The notes under the pieces: model-generated
Told to the model about the DNA's origin: nothing
The model's input: the letters and a program-made list of their open reading frames with translations, nothing else
The model's database searches: none
In this document: piece after piece, positions 34,792-45,799 of the stretch
How the letters are laid out: each line of letters begins with the position of its first letter
Numbering within the stretch: position 1 is the first letter of the stretch
Position numbers and translations under genes: made by a program
Assembly: GCF_933775445.1 (NCBI RefSeq)
Contig: NC_065878.1
Coordinates: 2,440,001-2,504,000 of the forward strand
Source: Argentina anserina
Taxonomy: Eukaryota; Streptophyta; Magnoliopsida; Rosales; Rosaceae
Length of the DNA: 64,000 bases
Direction of reading: 5' to 3'

Positions 34792-36298
34792 TGATAGGAG
34801 CACAAAGTGTGACGTTCTTAATGTGTATATGCCCTATTCTTATGCTTTGATACTTCTTATTTAGTTGTTTTAGGTTCATATTTGTCATTTGTATGTTTTA
34901 AGTAGAGCTATGCCGAAATTGAATGAATTGATGATGAAACTGTGCTAAGTGTTAGAAATTCTTATTGAGCTAGGATTCCTTACTCGACTAGGACTCTACT
35001 TTCCTATTTTCATTCTTTCCTATTCCTTAATCGTCGATTTCTTTTTAGGAAAGACAAATCATACTTGGAAATGAAGTAGTGATGCCGTGATGCATTCCTA
35101 GTGAGACAAGGAAATCATATCGGAGTTGAAGAAGGAAAAGAAGAGGCCGGCCTAGCCATTCCTATTTGAACATGGAGAGATGCCGTGCAGCCCATATGTG
35201 TCTCCCTATTGGATTTGGTTTCCTACATCAAGTTGGATTTGGAGTGAATGAATCAAAATCCATAACAAAGAATATTTCAACTTCCCAATTGGATTCTATC
35301 TCCTAATTGGGACGGCAAGAGGGCTTCATTGACTCCTATATATAGATGCTCGGCCTCCCCATTCATTCATCATCAACCTTGCACAAAAGCACAAGCCATA
35401 GCTCTGTCGAATCAGTCCCTCATCCACCAAGAAATCCTAAAACCGAAATTCATCCTTTTTTCATCCTTTGGATTCGAAGCAAGTAGCCTAGGATCTATGT
35501 TTGCTTAGAATAAACCCCGTAGGATTATTTCAAAGTTGAACTCTATGATCTTCATGTTTTATTTCGGTTTTATATGTTCTTGTTCTTGGATGATTTCTGT
35601 TTTTGTTTTGTTAAATTTTAATTCAATCTTGTCTATGAGATAGTTGTAACTTTCGAATTGTGTAATGATATGAAGATTTCGATTTTTCTTCAATGATTTA
35701 TGTTTTGATACCGTGAGTTCATGTTCTATGTTCTTGATTAAATTTCGGTGTATTCTTATATTGCATGTGTGATTAAGACAAGTAGTTGATGTTGCTGGTT
35801 TTTCCACCGAATTTGATTCTAAGTTCGGCATTGGATAGGTGCTTTAAACATGTTGATTTCTCTATGTGATACATAATTGCATGATGAATTGGTATGTTAG
35901 ATTTCGTAGCAAGACAAGTAGTTAAGCTCAAATATATCCATGTATTAGGAACCAAGTAGGAACTTGATGCATGATCGAACTTAGTTTGAACCTTGATACC
36001 TGTGGCATGAACAAGATTGAGAATAGAATTCGATGACTTTATTCTTACATGATTTGTTTGGTGATTGCTTATGTGTTGGTTGGTTGATCACATGTATATA
36101 TTAGTTTAGGTTTTATATTTTTTGTTTTGATACTAATCCTATATATCAAACTCTTTTATATCTTTATGAATTCGTGTTAAGTGTTGTGATTCTAAGCCCT
36201 GGCTGGATCCCCGGTTTGTGAACGATACCCTATTACTTTATACTACTAATGATGCGTACAACGTTAAATATTGATGTCGAATAATCGAGCAACCATCA
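34792..36298 (+). repeat. 3' LTR of the Athila-like element
   Basis: 1507 bases, same ends as the 5' LTR. TATA box CTATATATAGAT at about 35334-35346. Relative to the 5' LTR it lacks about 60 bases near 35795 and has about 20 extra bases near 35474. Followed at 36299-36303 by the target duplication AAGTG. Confidence 0.92.
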
Positions 36299-36429
36299 AA
36301 GTGACACTAGTTCCACAAAACCGAGTATGCATGTGATTACTTATAACCCCCCATGCAATTGGAAACCGGTAAACATAGGTAGAAGACATGTGAGAAAAAT
36401 TAGTTTGCACACGGTTGATATATATTGCG

Positions 36430-39349
36430 TGTGATACCTGTGACACCATCCAAGACTCATCTCTATGCATCATTCTTTTGCACCCTCATACACCTCTACT
36501 TGGCCTGCGGCAGATTATCCAATGCTTCTGAGGCCTTCTTCTCTATGCGGAGTCACGGCCTCGTTCCTGGTCTGCCTCTCTGGAACCGGCTTCTTCATCA
36601 TTTCAATGTCTCGGTTTGGCTTCTCAGGTATCCCTCCTTTACTCTGAGATGCTCTCCTGTGGGGTTGTGCCTACTGTTTTCACCCAAAACATATTGATTC
36701 ATTCTCTCTGCAAAGTTGGGAACTTGAGTTTGGCACTGCATTTGTTAAGATATACTCAAATTGTTGATACTGTTTCGTATAATACTCTCGTTTGGGGATT
36801 CTCCCAGCATGGATGCCCTTATCAAGCTTTTGGGTTGTTGTCTCAAATGGTGCAGAGGGCTATATGCATAGATTCCTATACCAGCAATTGACTAGTTAAT
36901 GGGTTTTGCCGGGCTGACTTTGCATACTCCACTGAATGGGTTATGGATAATCTTGTCCGTGGTGGAATTACTCCGGATGTTGTAGGTTTTAATACCTTGA
37001 TTGCTGGATATTGCAAAGCTGGGTTGGTTAGCCGTGCACTTAATTGAGAGAATGGAGAGGGATGGTCTTGCTCCTGATACTGTTACTTATAATACTCTTG
37101 TTCATGGATTTTGTAATGTGGGGGAACTTGAAAAGGCCAAGAGTACTGTACATAACATTTTTGGGATCTCAGGTTAATGAATCTGGGACTGGCAGTATGA
37201 ATCTTACGCCAAATGTTATAACTCTAACCACTCTCATTAGTGCTTACAGTAAGCAACAAGGACTTGAAGAGGCTCTTTCTCTGTATGAGGAAATGGTCAT
37301 GAATGGCATTTTCCCGGATTTCATTACTTGTAGCTCCATTATATACGGTCTTTGCAAGCATGGAAGGCTCTCAGAAGCCAAAGTGCTCTTAAGGGAGATA
37401 GAGAATATGGGTGTATATCCTAATAATAACTCCTACACCACCCTTGTGGACTTTTTGTTTAAGGCAGGCTCTCCCAGGGAAGCTCTTATCCTTGAAAGCC
37501 AAATGGTAGTTCGTGGCCTGGTTTTTGATTTAGTAAATTGCACAGCTTTAATGACCGGACTCTTTAGGGTTGGAAAAGTCGATGAGGCGAAGGACCTGTT
37601 TCAAACAATTTCAAAGCTCAGCTTAGTTCCAATCTGTATCACTTACTCTGCTTTGATTAATGGGTATTGCAATTCAGGAGACATGGGTAGTGCAGAAGCA
37701 ATGCTCAGAGAAATGGAAGATAAACATGTTTCTCCGAATATTATCACTTCTTCTTCTCTCATAAAGGGTTACATGAAGAAAGGAATGATTGCTGATGCTC
37801 TTGGTTTATTGAGGAAGATGGTGGAGAAAAATGTGTTGCCAAATGTTTTCGTGTATGCAATACTAATTGACGGGTTATTTAAGGCAGGTAAACAAGAATT
37901 TGCCCTTGATCTTTACTATGAAATGAAAACTAGAGGATTGTTGGACAACAATTTCACTTTTGATGCTTTGGTGAACAACATGAAAAAGTGCGGAAGAATG
38001 GAAGAAGCTGAGGGATTAATAATAAATACGACTTCTGAGGGTTTGATTCTTGACCGCGTTATCTACACATCTCTGGTGGATGGTTTCTTTAAAGCGGGAA
38101 AAGAGTCAATCGCTCTTAACTTGTTCCAAGAAATGGCAGAAAAAGATGTGGGGTTTGATGTTGTTTCATACAATGTCTTGATAAATGGTCTGTTGCGGCT
38201 TGGGAAATATGAAGTAAAACCTGTCTATTCTGGAATGAGAGAATTGGGAGTGGCTCCTGACTATGTCACGTACAATACCCTCATTATTGCGTCCTGCAGA
38301 GGGGGTGACCCTGAAAATGCTTATGAACTCTGGAATGAGATGAAGGGTCAAGGGTTAATTTTAAATTCATTCATTTGTAACATTCTGATTGGTGGGCTTT
38401 GTAAAAAAGGTAAGATGGACAAAGCAATGGATTTGTTAAATGAAATGGTGGCTGTGGGTTCTCTCCCCACCTCAGTTACTCATAGGCTTCTGCTTGATGC
38501 TTTTTCAAAGAGTAGAAGAGCTGATGCAATTTTGGAAATGCATCAGAAGCTTGTAGGTATGGGGCTTGACCTCAATAATGATGTTTATAATAATCTCATT
38601 ACTGTCTTATGTAGGCTAGGAATGACCAGGAAGGCCACTTCAGTATAAGAAGAGATGACTGGAAGAGGACTGTTAGCAGATACTGTTACTTACAATGTCC
38701 TTATGCGTGGATATGGTATAACTGTATAAGCAGCCACCTGAAAAGGGCTTTTGCTACACACTCAAAGATGCTGGCTGAGGGAGTTTCTCCAAATATTGAA
38801 ACGTACAATATTCTTTTAATTGTCCTTTCAGGTGGTGGTTTGATGACAAAGGCAGATGAGTTATTTAGTGAAATGAAGATAGAGGCTTTCTTCCTAATGC
38901 TTCCACATATAATATATTGGTGTCTGGCTATGGTAAGATTGGAAATAAGAAGGAAGCCATAAGGCGTTATTGTGAAATGGTAAACAGAGGTTTCGTTCCC
39001 AATACTGGCACCTACAATGTGCTTATTACTGATTTTGCTAAGGTGGGAAAGAAGAGCGAAGCTAGGGAGCTTATGAATGAGATGCAGGCAAGGGGTGCCT
39101 GTCCTAATTCTTCAACGTACAGCATTTAATCTCTGGCTGGTGTAACCTATCAAAGCAATCAGAGGTGGAGAAGAAGTTGCGAAAATCATACCGAGCTGAG
39201 CAAAGAGATTATTAACCGAGATGAATGAGAAAGGGTTTGTTCCAGGTGGCAGTACTCTTTTATCTATCAGTTCTACCTTTGCTAAACCAGGAAAGAAGGG
39301 TGATGCTCAGAGGCTATTAAAGGAACTGTACATCAGCAAGAACATATGA
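36430..39349 (+). pseudogene. P-class pentatricopeptide repeat pseudogene, At5g14770-like
   Basis: From TPSKTHLYASFFCTLI (about 36440) to the end KELYISKNI at 39349 the sequence follows Arabidopsis At5g14770, a long P-class PPR protein of the organelle RNA-binding type, almost end to end. The longest open piece (37044-38648, 534 codons) contains about fifteen 35-residue PPR units. The gene is broken: frameshifts near 36620, 37040, 38890 and 39140, a TGA near 36889, a TAA near 38646 and more beyond. The N-terminal targeting part before TPSKTH is missing or lost with the Athila insertion 130 bases upstream. Codon pattern is still well kept, so loss is fairly recent. Sequencing errors could explain some, but hardly all, breaks. 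Confidence 0.88.
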
Positions 39350-39908
39350 GAGATCGTCATGGCTTAGCTGGTATCCGGGTGCTTTTGCATACACTACAGG
39401 TACATTATATTCATCAAGCTTATGACAGACACTTCCAGGGACCAGCATCTGTTCTGATGCTGTCAAATCTACTGATGATATTATATCTGTTTGTTTTCTT
39501 TTCTTTTTACTCTGATGTTTTTTTTTTGTCATGTCTCTTGTTGTTGTTGTGGAACTTACATGTATAACTTGATACATTAGGCAAGACCTTTGTTGGAAGC
39601 TATGCTGACATTGCTGTGGTTCAATATCATCGGTACGAAGTTAGTATAATCAATTTAGCCATGACCACATGTCCACATCACTTCTGTTCTTTTTGGTCTT
39701 TTGCCCTGGTGCTGCCTTCTTGGTGCAGTTAGAGTAGCAAGGCACTTGCTAGCTTTCCTTGTGTCTTCTTATTCCCTATTATGTGGCTAAAAAAATATAT
39801 ATATAGATAAATTATATGTAGACCAACTGTTGTAGTAAATTGACCACTAAGCCATGGTGAATATGTAGACATTTAAAATAAGAATAGTGCAATTTCTAAA
39901 AATAAGAC
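39350..39908. other. Former 3' region of the PPR pseudogene
   Basis: AT-rich non-coding sequence; open frames at 39317-39577 on both strands overlap and show no domain. An AT microsatellite-like stretch lies near 39791-39807. Confidence 0.5.
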
Positions 39909-40145
39909 AGTTAATTGTTGGTTACAGAAAAGGTTAGGGGGAATCTGCAATTTGTTATTTACTCAGCCGAAGGGGTATATAATAGAAAACCAATGAACAA
40001 ACAAGTAGAGTAGTATGGAAATCCAAAAATAATCAGAGAACACTCTGATGAGTACATATACCCAGAAGTAATAGATCTTTGTCTGAGAAACTTTCATAAA
40101 CCGTAGTTTTCCCTTAACAATCGGCATTGTAAAATCTAACTTCAT
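39909..40145 (+). repeat. Diverged copy of the AQR promoter and leader
   Basis: Sequence 39921-40110 aligns base for base, with scattered changes, to 55981-56175 just upstream of AQR: GTTACAGAAAAGGTTAGGGG against GTTATAGAAAAGATAAGGGG, then TAGAAAACC, AACAAACAAGTAGAGTAG and CAGAGAACACTC-type blocks. Similarity fades around the position of the AQR start codon (GCATTGTAAAATCTAA near 40124 against GCATTTGTAAAACCCTAA near 56222). No AQR coding exon follows. Confidence 0.75.
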
Positions 40146-40486
40146 TCTCAGGTCCCAGTTTTAACCTCAACCGGTAATTTCGCATCAAACTCGGTTTTGG
40201 GTCTAACGCTAAGCCATGCAATCCACACCCACCCCTAGTAAAAACCAAGAATTGAGTAGATACAGACATGGACTTATGAAAAAATGAAGGGAGGAAAGTG
40301 CAAACTCCTTGGGGGAGAGCCAGGAACAGAATCGAGAGTTTCTGTATGAGGAGATTTTGAGTGGGCCCCACTGATGAGAATCTGAGTCTCTCTCTCTGAG
40401 TGGGCCCCAGTGATGGGAATCTCAGTAACAGACTCCCAACTGTGCTCTCTTAACCAACTCTTTCTCTAATTTAAGGACGGGTTACA
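40146..40486. other. Non-coding, short tandem pair
   Basis: No gene recognised. GAGTGGGCCCCA(C/G)TGATG is present twice (about 40359 and 40398), 39 bases apart, with CT-rich sequence between. Confidence 0.5.
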
Positions 40487-41218
40487 TTGTTGAATGGAGC
40501 AATTATCAACATCAGTTTTTGTCGGCTCTTGGTAAAAGTGTGGTTCTTGTGGATAGCTAGGAATGATAAGATTTGGAATACCAAAAATTGTGATGCCCCT
40601 TCTATCTTACTCAGTGCTCAAGCTTGGTATGCAAATTATTTGGTAGCAAATGTTCCCCTCATGAAATCCCCTCCTCGAAGACATTGTTGGCAGAAACCTC
40701 CTCAAGTTGGTTAAGTGTGTGTATGGATAGAGCTTTTGATAGTAATTTGCACACAGGTGGTGTTGGAATTGTGGTTCGGATGCTGCAGGTTCCTTTACTT
40801 GTGGGATGGCCATCAGTTTTGAGCAAGTTTTCTGTCCTGCTCATATTGAGGCTTTAGCTGGTAAGGCAGCTTGTAATCTGATTCTTGAGTCAAGGCTTAT
40901 CTCCGGTTCGGTTCGAATCTGATTCCCTATTGTTAGTCCAAGCAATTGACTCGATCTGTGACTCCTCTATCCAACTCAGGCCGGTATATGCAGATGTACT
41001 GGCTTTGTTCTCTCAGTTGCCTGGAAGCACTTCTACCCACCCGTATCGTGAAGGGAATGTTGCTGCCCATATTCTTGCTCGTTGGGCTTTGTGTAATAGG
41101 CCTTGCAATATGTTTTTTGGTTCTACTCCTCTTATGCTTCAAGAGGTTATAGCTAATGACTGTATCTAAGCTTTTTTTGCTTCAATAATATTGTCGTTTC
41201 TTAAAAAAAAAAAACACT
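40487..41218 (+). mobile_element. 5'-truncated LINE tail with RNase H-like domain
   Basis: Frames broken by shifts show the end of a plant L1-type ORF2: FLWIARNDKIWN (end of the zf-RVT region), then VDRAFDS...TGGVGIVVR, an acidic ESDSLLLVQAI and REGNVAAHILARWAL, the signature of the RVT_3/RNase H domain found at the C-terminus of plant LINEs and domesticated relatives. A poly-A run at about 41204-41215 closes it. Truncated 5' ends are normal for LINE insertions. A second poly-A lies at about 41231. Confidence 0.7.
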
Positions 41219-41242
41219 CATGAATTGAAAAAAAAAAACAAC

Positions 41243-41272
41243 TCTCTCTCTCTCCCTCTCTCTCTCTCACAT
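41243..41272. repeat. CT microsatellite
   Basis: CT-rich repeat (CTCTCTCTCTCTCCCTCTCTCTCTCTC) of about 30 bases just before the bHLH pseudogene, likely in its former leader. Confidence 0.85.
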
Positions 41273-41483
41273 TTATTTTGTGAACCAACCAAGCAGGCCT
41301 CCCTCTTCTGAATCATAAGCTCTAGCTATATTCGTCGAAAGGTAAGTTTTCACAAGCCCTTTAGCCGGTATGCATGACCTTTTTGGACCCCAACTCTCTT
41401 CCAGCTGCTTTTGTTTCCATCTTTACGCTTAATTTCTTTTGGTTTTTGTAGCAGACAGACAAATCAACAAGTAGCAGACACTC

Positions 41484-43618
41484 ATGGACTCCAATCTCTC
41501 CATAAAGCCAAAATTGTACTTGGACGGTAGTGCTGGAGGTGCCTGCAGCAACTTTGATCCCAATAATACTAATATTGATCCCATTTCAGAATCAGTCCCA
41601 GAAGTTGCGCTCCACAATCACATTTACAAGACCACCGCGTACCTTTACTCCTGAAGAAAACCTGAGGAGGCTCTCCATGGAAGAAGAGCTTTATAATTAC
41701 TACCACAAAACCACTATGGAAACTGACCGGCTTCAGAATGAGATGGACCAAAACAATACCAGCTTTGTGTTACTTTTGGCATTGTTAATTGTTCTTTGAG
41801 ACCCACCAAGCCACAAATTGGAACAATAATGCGACAACAATTGCCACCACATGAACAGATCAGTCATTTTCACTTGCCCTCCTCTTCTGTGCTCCCACAC
41901 TCCTCCATTACCTTCACCAACCCCAAGAACCCGGGAGGCTGTTTCCCACAGTCTTTTGGGTATGAGGCCCTGCTCGAAACTCATCTGGGCCGGCAGCCTC
42001 TTTGGTTATGTATGACTCAATGATCCACCCAAACCAGCCGCCTCTGTTCAGGGAGCTGCTGCAGTCCTTGCCACATGGGTACAACTTGGGAGGATCCAGG
42101 AACAGGTCGAGTTTGTTTAGCAATGGTGGGGATAAGGTAGAGCATGGTAGTAAGCAGTTGTTTGAGAATGGGGTACTGGAGTTTTCTAAAGAGGTGAAGC
42201 CATTTGGAAGAGGAAGAGGTGGGAATAAAGGGATCAAGTGTACCGAGCGCGAAAGGAGAGTCAGGGTCAGTGAACAATATAAAGCTTTGCAGGCATTGGT
42301 TCCAAACCCAACCAAGGTATTGTTCCCAATTCAAGAATATGATTTGTTTCATGGATAACGAACGTACTCCATTCCAACAGCTTTGTGTTACTTTTGGCAT
42401 TGTTAATTGTTCTTTTGCTTAATGCATGTCTGGCGGAAATTGTTGCAGGCTGTCCTTTTAACTGATAATCTCAATCACTGCAAATTTTTGGTGTCAAGTT
42501 TTGATCATTTTTATGAAACTTTGCCAATATCTATACTATGAACCACTTCCATTACTTGTCTGTCTCACAATGCGAATTTTGAGACTCTGTTTTGTAGTTT
42601 CTTCATGCTTCCCTGTCTCCGTGTTAAATCTCTTTTTGCTTAATATTTTGTTTCTGGGGAGTAATTGTAGCAAAGAGTGAAGTAGATGGACTCATGTTTG
42701 AAATAATCCTCTTATAATTTCCACAGATGTACTACTTCAACTTGCATCGATTTTCTTGTTTTAATTGGGTGCCTCGTTGGATTGTTTCATAACTGCTTCT
42801 ATTCTTTTTTGGCATAACACTGATGATTCTGCTAAATGTATGGGGAGTTTGGGAATGAATTAGAGCATCAAGAGTTTCATTGTAACTGTTTGTCTATGGT
42901 ATAATGCTAACAACGTACTGTGCTTAATGTACGGGGAACTGGGGAAACAATTGATTGGAGCAGTCTGATCGAGCATCTATAGTGGGAGATGTTGTTGATT
43001 ACATACTGGAGCTGAAGAGGACTGTGAGTGAGCTGAAACATTTGGTGGAGAAGAAAAGGCGTGGGATAGAGAGGAGCAAGAGGCAGATGACATAGCAAGA
43101 CGTTGATCCTGGAGACGATGATGAGAGCTGTAACATGAAGCCTCTTGGTGACCATGACAATGACCACTCCTACAACAATGGGTCCCTGAGGAGCTCATGG
43201 CTTCAAAGGTAGTCCAAAGACACTGAGGTCAATGTCCAGATCGTCAAGGATGAAGTTATCATCAAATTGGTCCAGGGAAAGAAATCAATCTCTTGCTGTC
43301 TGCGCCCATGGTTCTTGATGAGTTGCAGCTTGAACTCCATCATGCTTCTGGGGGACACATCTGGAACTCATAAAGCTTTTTGTTCAACACCAAGGTTTGT
43401 TCTTACTCTATCAAATGGATTTGTTTTACAGTAGTTGGGTCATTTCTGCTGACCATTTCTTCATGCATTGCTTTGATTTTGGGTTCCTGTTTTTGTGTCT
43501 TGCAGATACATGAAGGGTCTTATTTGTATGCAGTGTTATTGCCAACAAGCTCATTGAGGCTCTGGACAGACAATATGCAGCAAATTCACCTACTAATAGT
43601 TATGGGCATGAGAACTGA
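41484..43618 (+). pseudogene. bHLH transcription factor pseudogene (bHLH10/89/91-like)
   Basis: Starts MDSNLSIKPKLYLDGS at 41484, followed after a frameshift by ENLRRLSMEEELYNYYHKTT and, near 42017-42316, PLFRELLQSLPHGYN and the basic-helix 1 part TERERRVRVSEQYKALQALV, ending in NPTK at a GT donor (42317). The next exon (from 42964) has helix 2, SDRASIVGDVVDYILELKRTVSEL, then a TAG stop (about 43087), a second stop (43210) and frameshifts before a last exon from about 43506. The wording fits the tapetum-expressed bHLH10/89/91 group that works with DYT1/AMS-type factors in anther development. Frameshifts near 41635, 42000 and 43305 and the stops make it non-functional. Introns are retained, so it is a decayed genomic gene. 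Confidence 0.82.
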
Positions 43619-44248
43619 CATGTTGCTTGGAATATCTATTAAGTCAATAAGTCTTGATAAAACGTTTTTTCTTATAGAGTAAATCATAGAAATAGTGTCC
43701 AACCTTTACTAAAATATGCACTTTGGTGTCCGACCTTTGAAAAAAATCAGGTTGGTGTCTCACCTTTCTATCTTAACTACAAATGGTGTCCGGAGATAAT
43801 GGCTCTGTTAAAGTTAACAGAATTTTTTATTTTTTTTACCTAGGTATTCCTACAAGTTTACAAACATTTTCCTGTCAAGCACTAGCATTCACTATGCCAA
43901 AAAAAATTCACCTAATGACCTCTTGTGTCTACGGTTATTTAAGCTTGGCGGGATCACTGTTGTCTTATCCAGGAAAAATGTTGAAAACTCACAAAAACAA
44001 CCTAGATTACTTTAATCCTGTCATAAAACAAAAGACGGTGTTTTGGGCTCACAATATGAATTTAGTTATTTAAACATATATACAATCTAAAAACCCACAG
44101 CCTCAACTCTTAGATAAACAGTCAAAGTTGTTTAAAATAAATAAATACTTGTAAGATAAGCACACCACACCAAATGATTACAATAGTAGGATACGTCACA
44201 CCACACGCACACTCACACTCCAACTATATTATACATTCACTCTTACAC
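43619..44248. other. Non-coding, contains a short GGTGTCC repeat block
   Basis: Between about 43693 and 43792 the word GGTGTC(C/T) with CACCTT or GACCTTT recurs four times, resembling the end of a dispersed repeat. From about 44050 the sequence becomes AT- and CA-rich. No gene recognised. Confidence 0.45.
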
Positions 44249-45780
44249 TCACACTATATTAGAACACTCTTCGACTGACTTTCTCCTTTCTTCTGAAGGA
44301 TGGTGAGAATTTTTTGATTCTTTTTTGAGAATGGTGAGCTTCTTATATAGACTCTGAACTCCAACTAAAAATTGAAAACGATTTAAACATAGTAGCCGAC
44401 ATGAGGAATCCTTCTTTTTGAAAAGCTTAGCTTTACTTTTAGAAAAAGAAAAGTCGAATGTTTTGTAGAGTCGGCAGCCACTCACGTCTTAATCTGAAAA
44501 AGGACTCATTCGCTTGTTGCGTCGGCAACCACTTAGCACTCCATCTGGTTGATAATGTTAAGATGTGCTTCATCATCAAAATCGTATGAGGCATTTAAGC
44601 CATAATCTTCTCTCTCGGATTCAAGATCTAAATCATAGATAGGAATCTTATGTTTTTTTTTTCTTTTTCTATCTTTCTATCCAAGTGGTGGTGGTCAGAG
44701 TGCAATCAACCTCTTTTCTTCCTAAGGATGTAAAGAAGTCGTTATTCTTTAGCGGATGATGGTTATAACAAGTGACCATTATCTTTTCCCCACTTGCTAG
44801 AAGACTTGAGTTTCTGTCTCTCAAAACTATCTTCCTTATGCTGGCAATGGTCATTGCCTTCATCCATGGAATACTTTGATTAGGCTTGTCATTGTTCTTT
44901 GTGACATAAGACATCTTTGTTGAAATCTGAATCAATAAGACATAATGATAAGGAGAAATGTAATTTATCTCTCCATTGATCACGTCCATTCTGGTGGTGT
45001 GGACACAAATGTTAATCTCAGAATGCAACTGTCATGTCTGATATGCTTAACAACTCCAGAAATTATTTCATGAAATCCTTCAGATCTTCATTTGATTTTG
45101 TCCAAAGATTGTGAACAAAACCATTTTCCAAAAGCTATAGTTTTTGATTCTGGGGATGTTCTAGTTGAACATCAACTAGATATCTCCCATAATATGGGCT
45201 AGTGACTACTGATAATGTTTCTGGAATAGCACTTCTCTTTCTGGAAACTCCTAAAATGTTATGAAGATTATACCACTCATCCTCTCTTAATGCTAAGATA
45301 GGAAGCTTGGCACTCTCCAGTTTTTCAAGGTACATTACCTTTGAAGCTTGACATTCTTTAGTAGCAATCTGCTTAACTTTCGTATGGAATCCATACAATT
45401 CTTCTGTTAATACTTCAAGGGCTTGAAGCATATGACATTCATTATTATCAAGGAAAGCATACATAATATTATCGATAATAATTTTATGTTTAAATGATAA
45501 TACCTTTTCTGTTCTGAAAACCAGTCTGTCAAAGACCTTTAAATGTTGGTGGAAAACCCTCTTTGTTCCTGTAACTTCAAGAAGATTGCTTGCTCTAAAA
45601 GGGACTCTTCTGTCTTTTGGCAAGGCATCAGTCATAAATGGACTTGATATGCCTTTACCGTGTGTCGTTTGAGACGGGCTAGTCAATCTTTTACCCTGGG
45701 ATTGATAAGTTGTGGCTGCATAAGAATGCAGCAAAAACTCGTTTAAGAGTTTCTTCTCATATTCAGAAGTAGTTGATTGA
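44249..45780 (-). mobile_element. Endogenous pararetrovirus-like fragment, minus orientation
   Basis: On the minus strand two open stretches (45734-45135 and 45028-44669) with related composition and no host-gene similarity are followed by a TATA-type promoter motif (TATATAAG, complement of 44342-44349) inside a non-coding stretch, as in the intergenic region of caulimovirid genomes. Which viral gene the frames represent is uncertain; a movement-protein part is possible. The assignment rests on adjacency to clear viral RT (45813-48079) and coat-like zinc knuckle (48651-48705). Frames are broken and the arrangement is rearranged, so it is a fossil. Confidence 0.45.
44342..44349 (-). promoter_or_regulatory. 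TATA box in the pararetrovirus-like fragment
   Basis: Complement reads TATATAAG followed by AAGCTCACC, a form seen in caulimovirid promoters. No evidence that it is active. Confidence 0.35.
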
Positions 45781-45799
45781 GCTTATTCCTTCGATATTG

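Larger units (their letters stand above)
25184..36298 (+). mobile_element. Athila-like Ty3/Gypsy LTR retrotransposon, full length but defective
   Basis: An 11,115-base element with two LTRs (25184-26729 and 34792-36298), TG...CA ends, perfect 5-bp target duplication AAGTG, primer site matching the 3' end of tRNA-Asp, and gag, protease, reverse transcriptase, RNase H and integrase in that order (Gypsy order). RT wording such as STRKDH/TTRKDH...PFIDQMLERLAGH and the tRNA-Asp primer point to the Athila lineage. All coding parts carry stops or frameshifts. About 1.8 kb after integrase is non-coding, where some Athila elements have an env-like frame; none is seen. LTRs are alike but differ by scattered substitutions and two indels, so the insertion is not very recent. 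Confidence 0.92.

Noticed and set aside
34676..34864. Possible env-like frame of the Athila-like element
   Set aside because: Only 62 codons with one hydrophobic stretch, running into the LTR; too little to support an envelope gene.
40114..40371. 85-codon minus-strand frame next to the AQR promoter copy
   Set aside because: No recognised domain; part of it lies over the promoter copy, so it is most likely chance.
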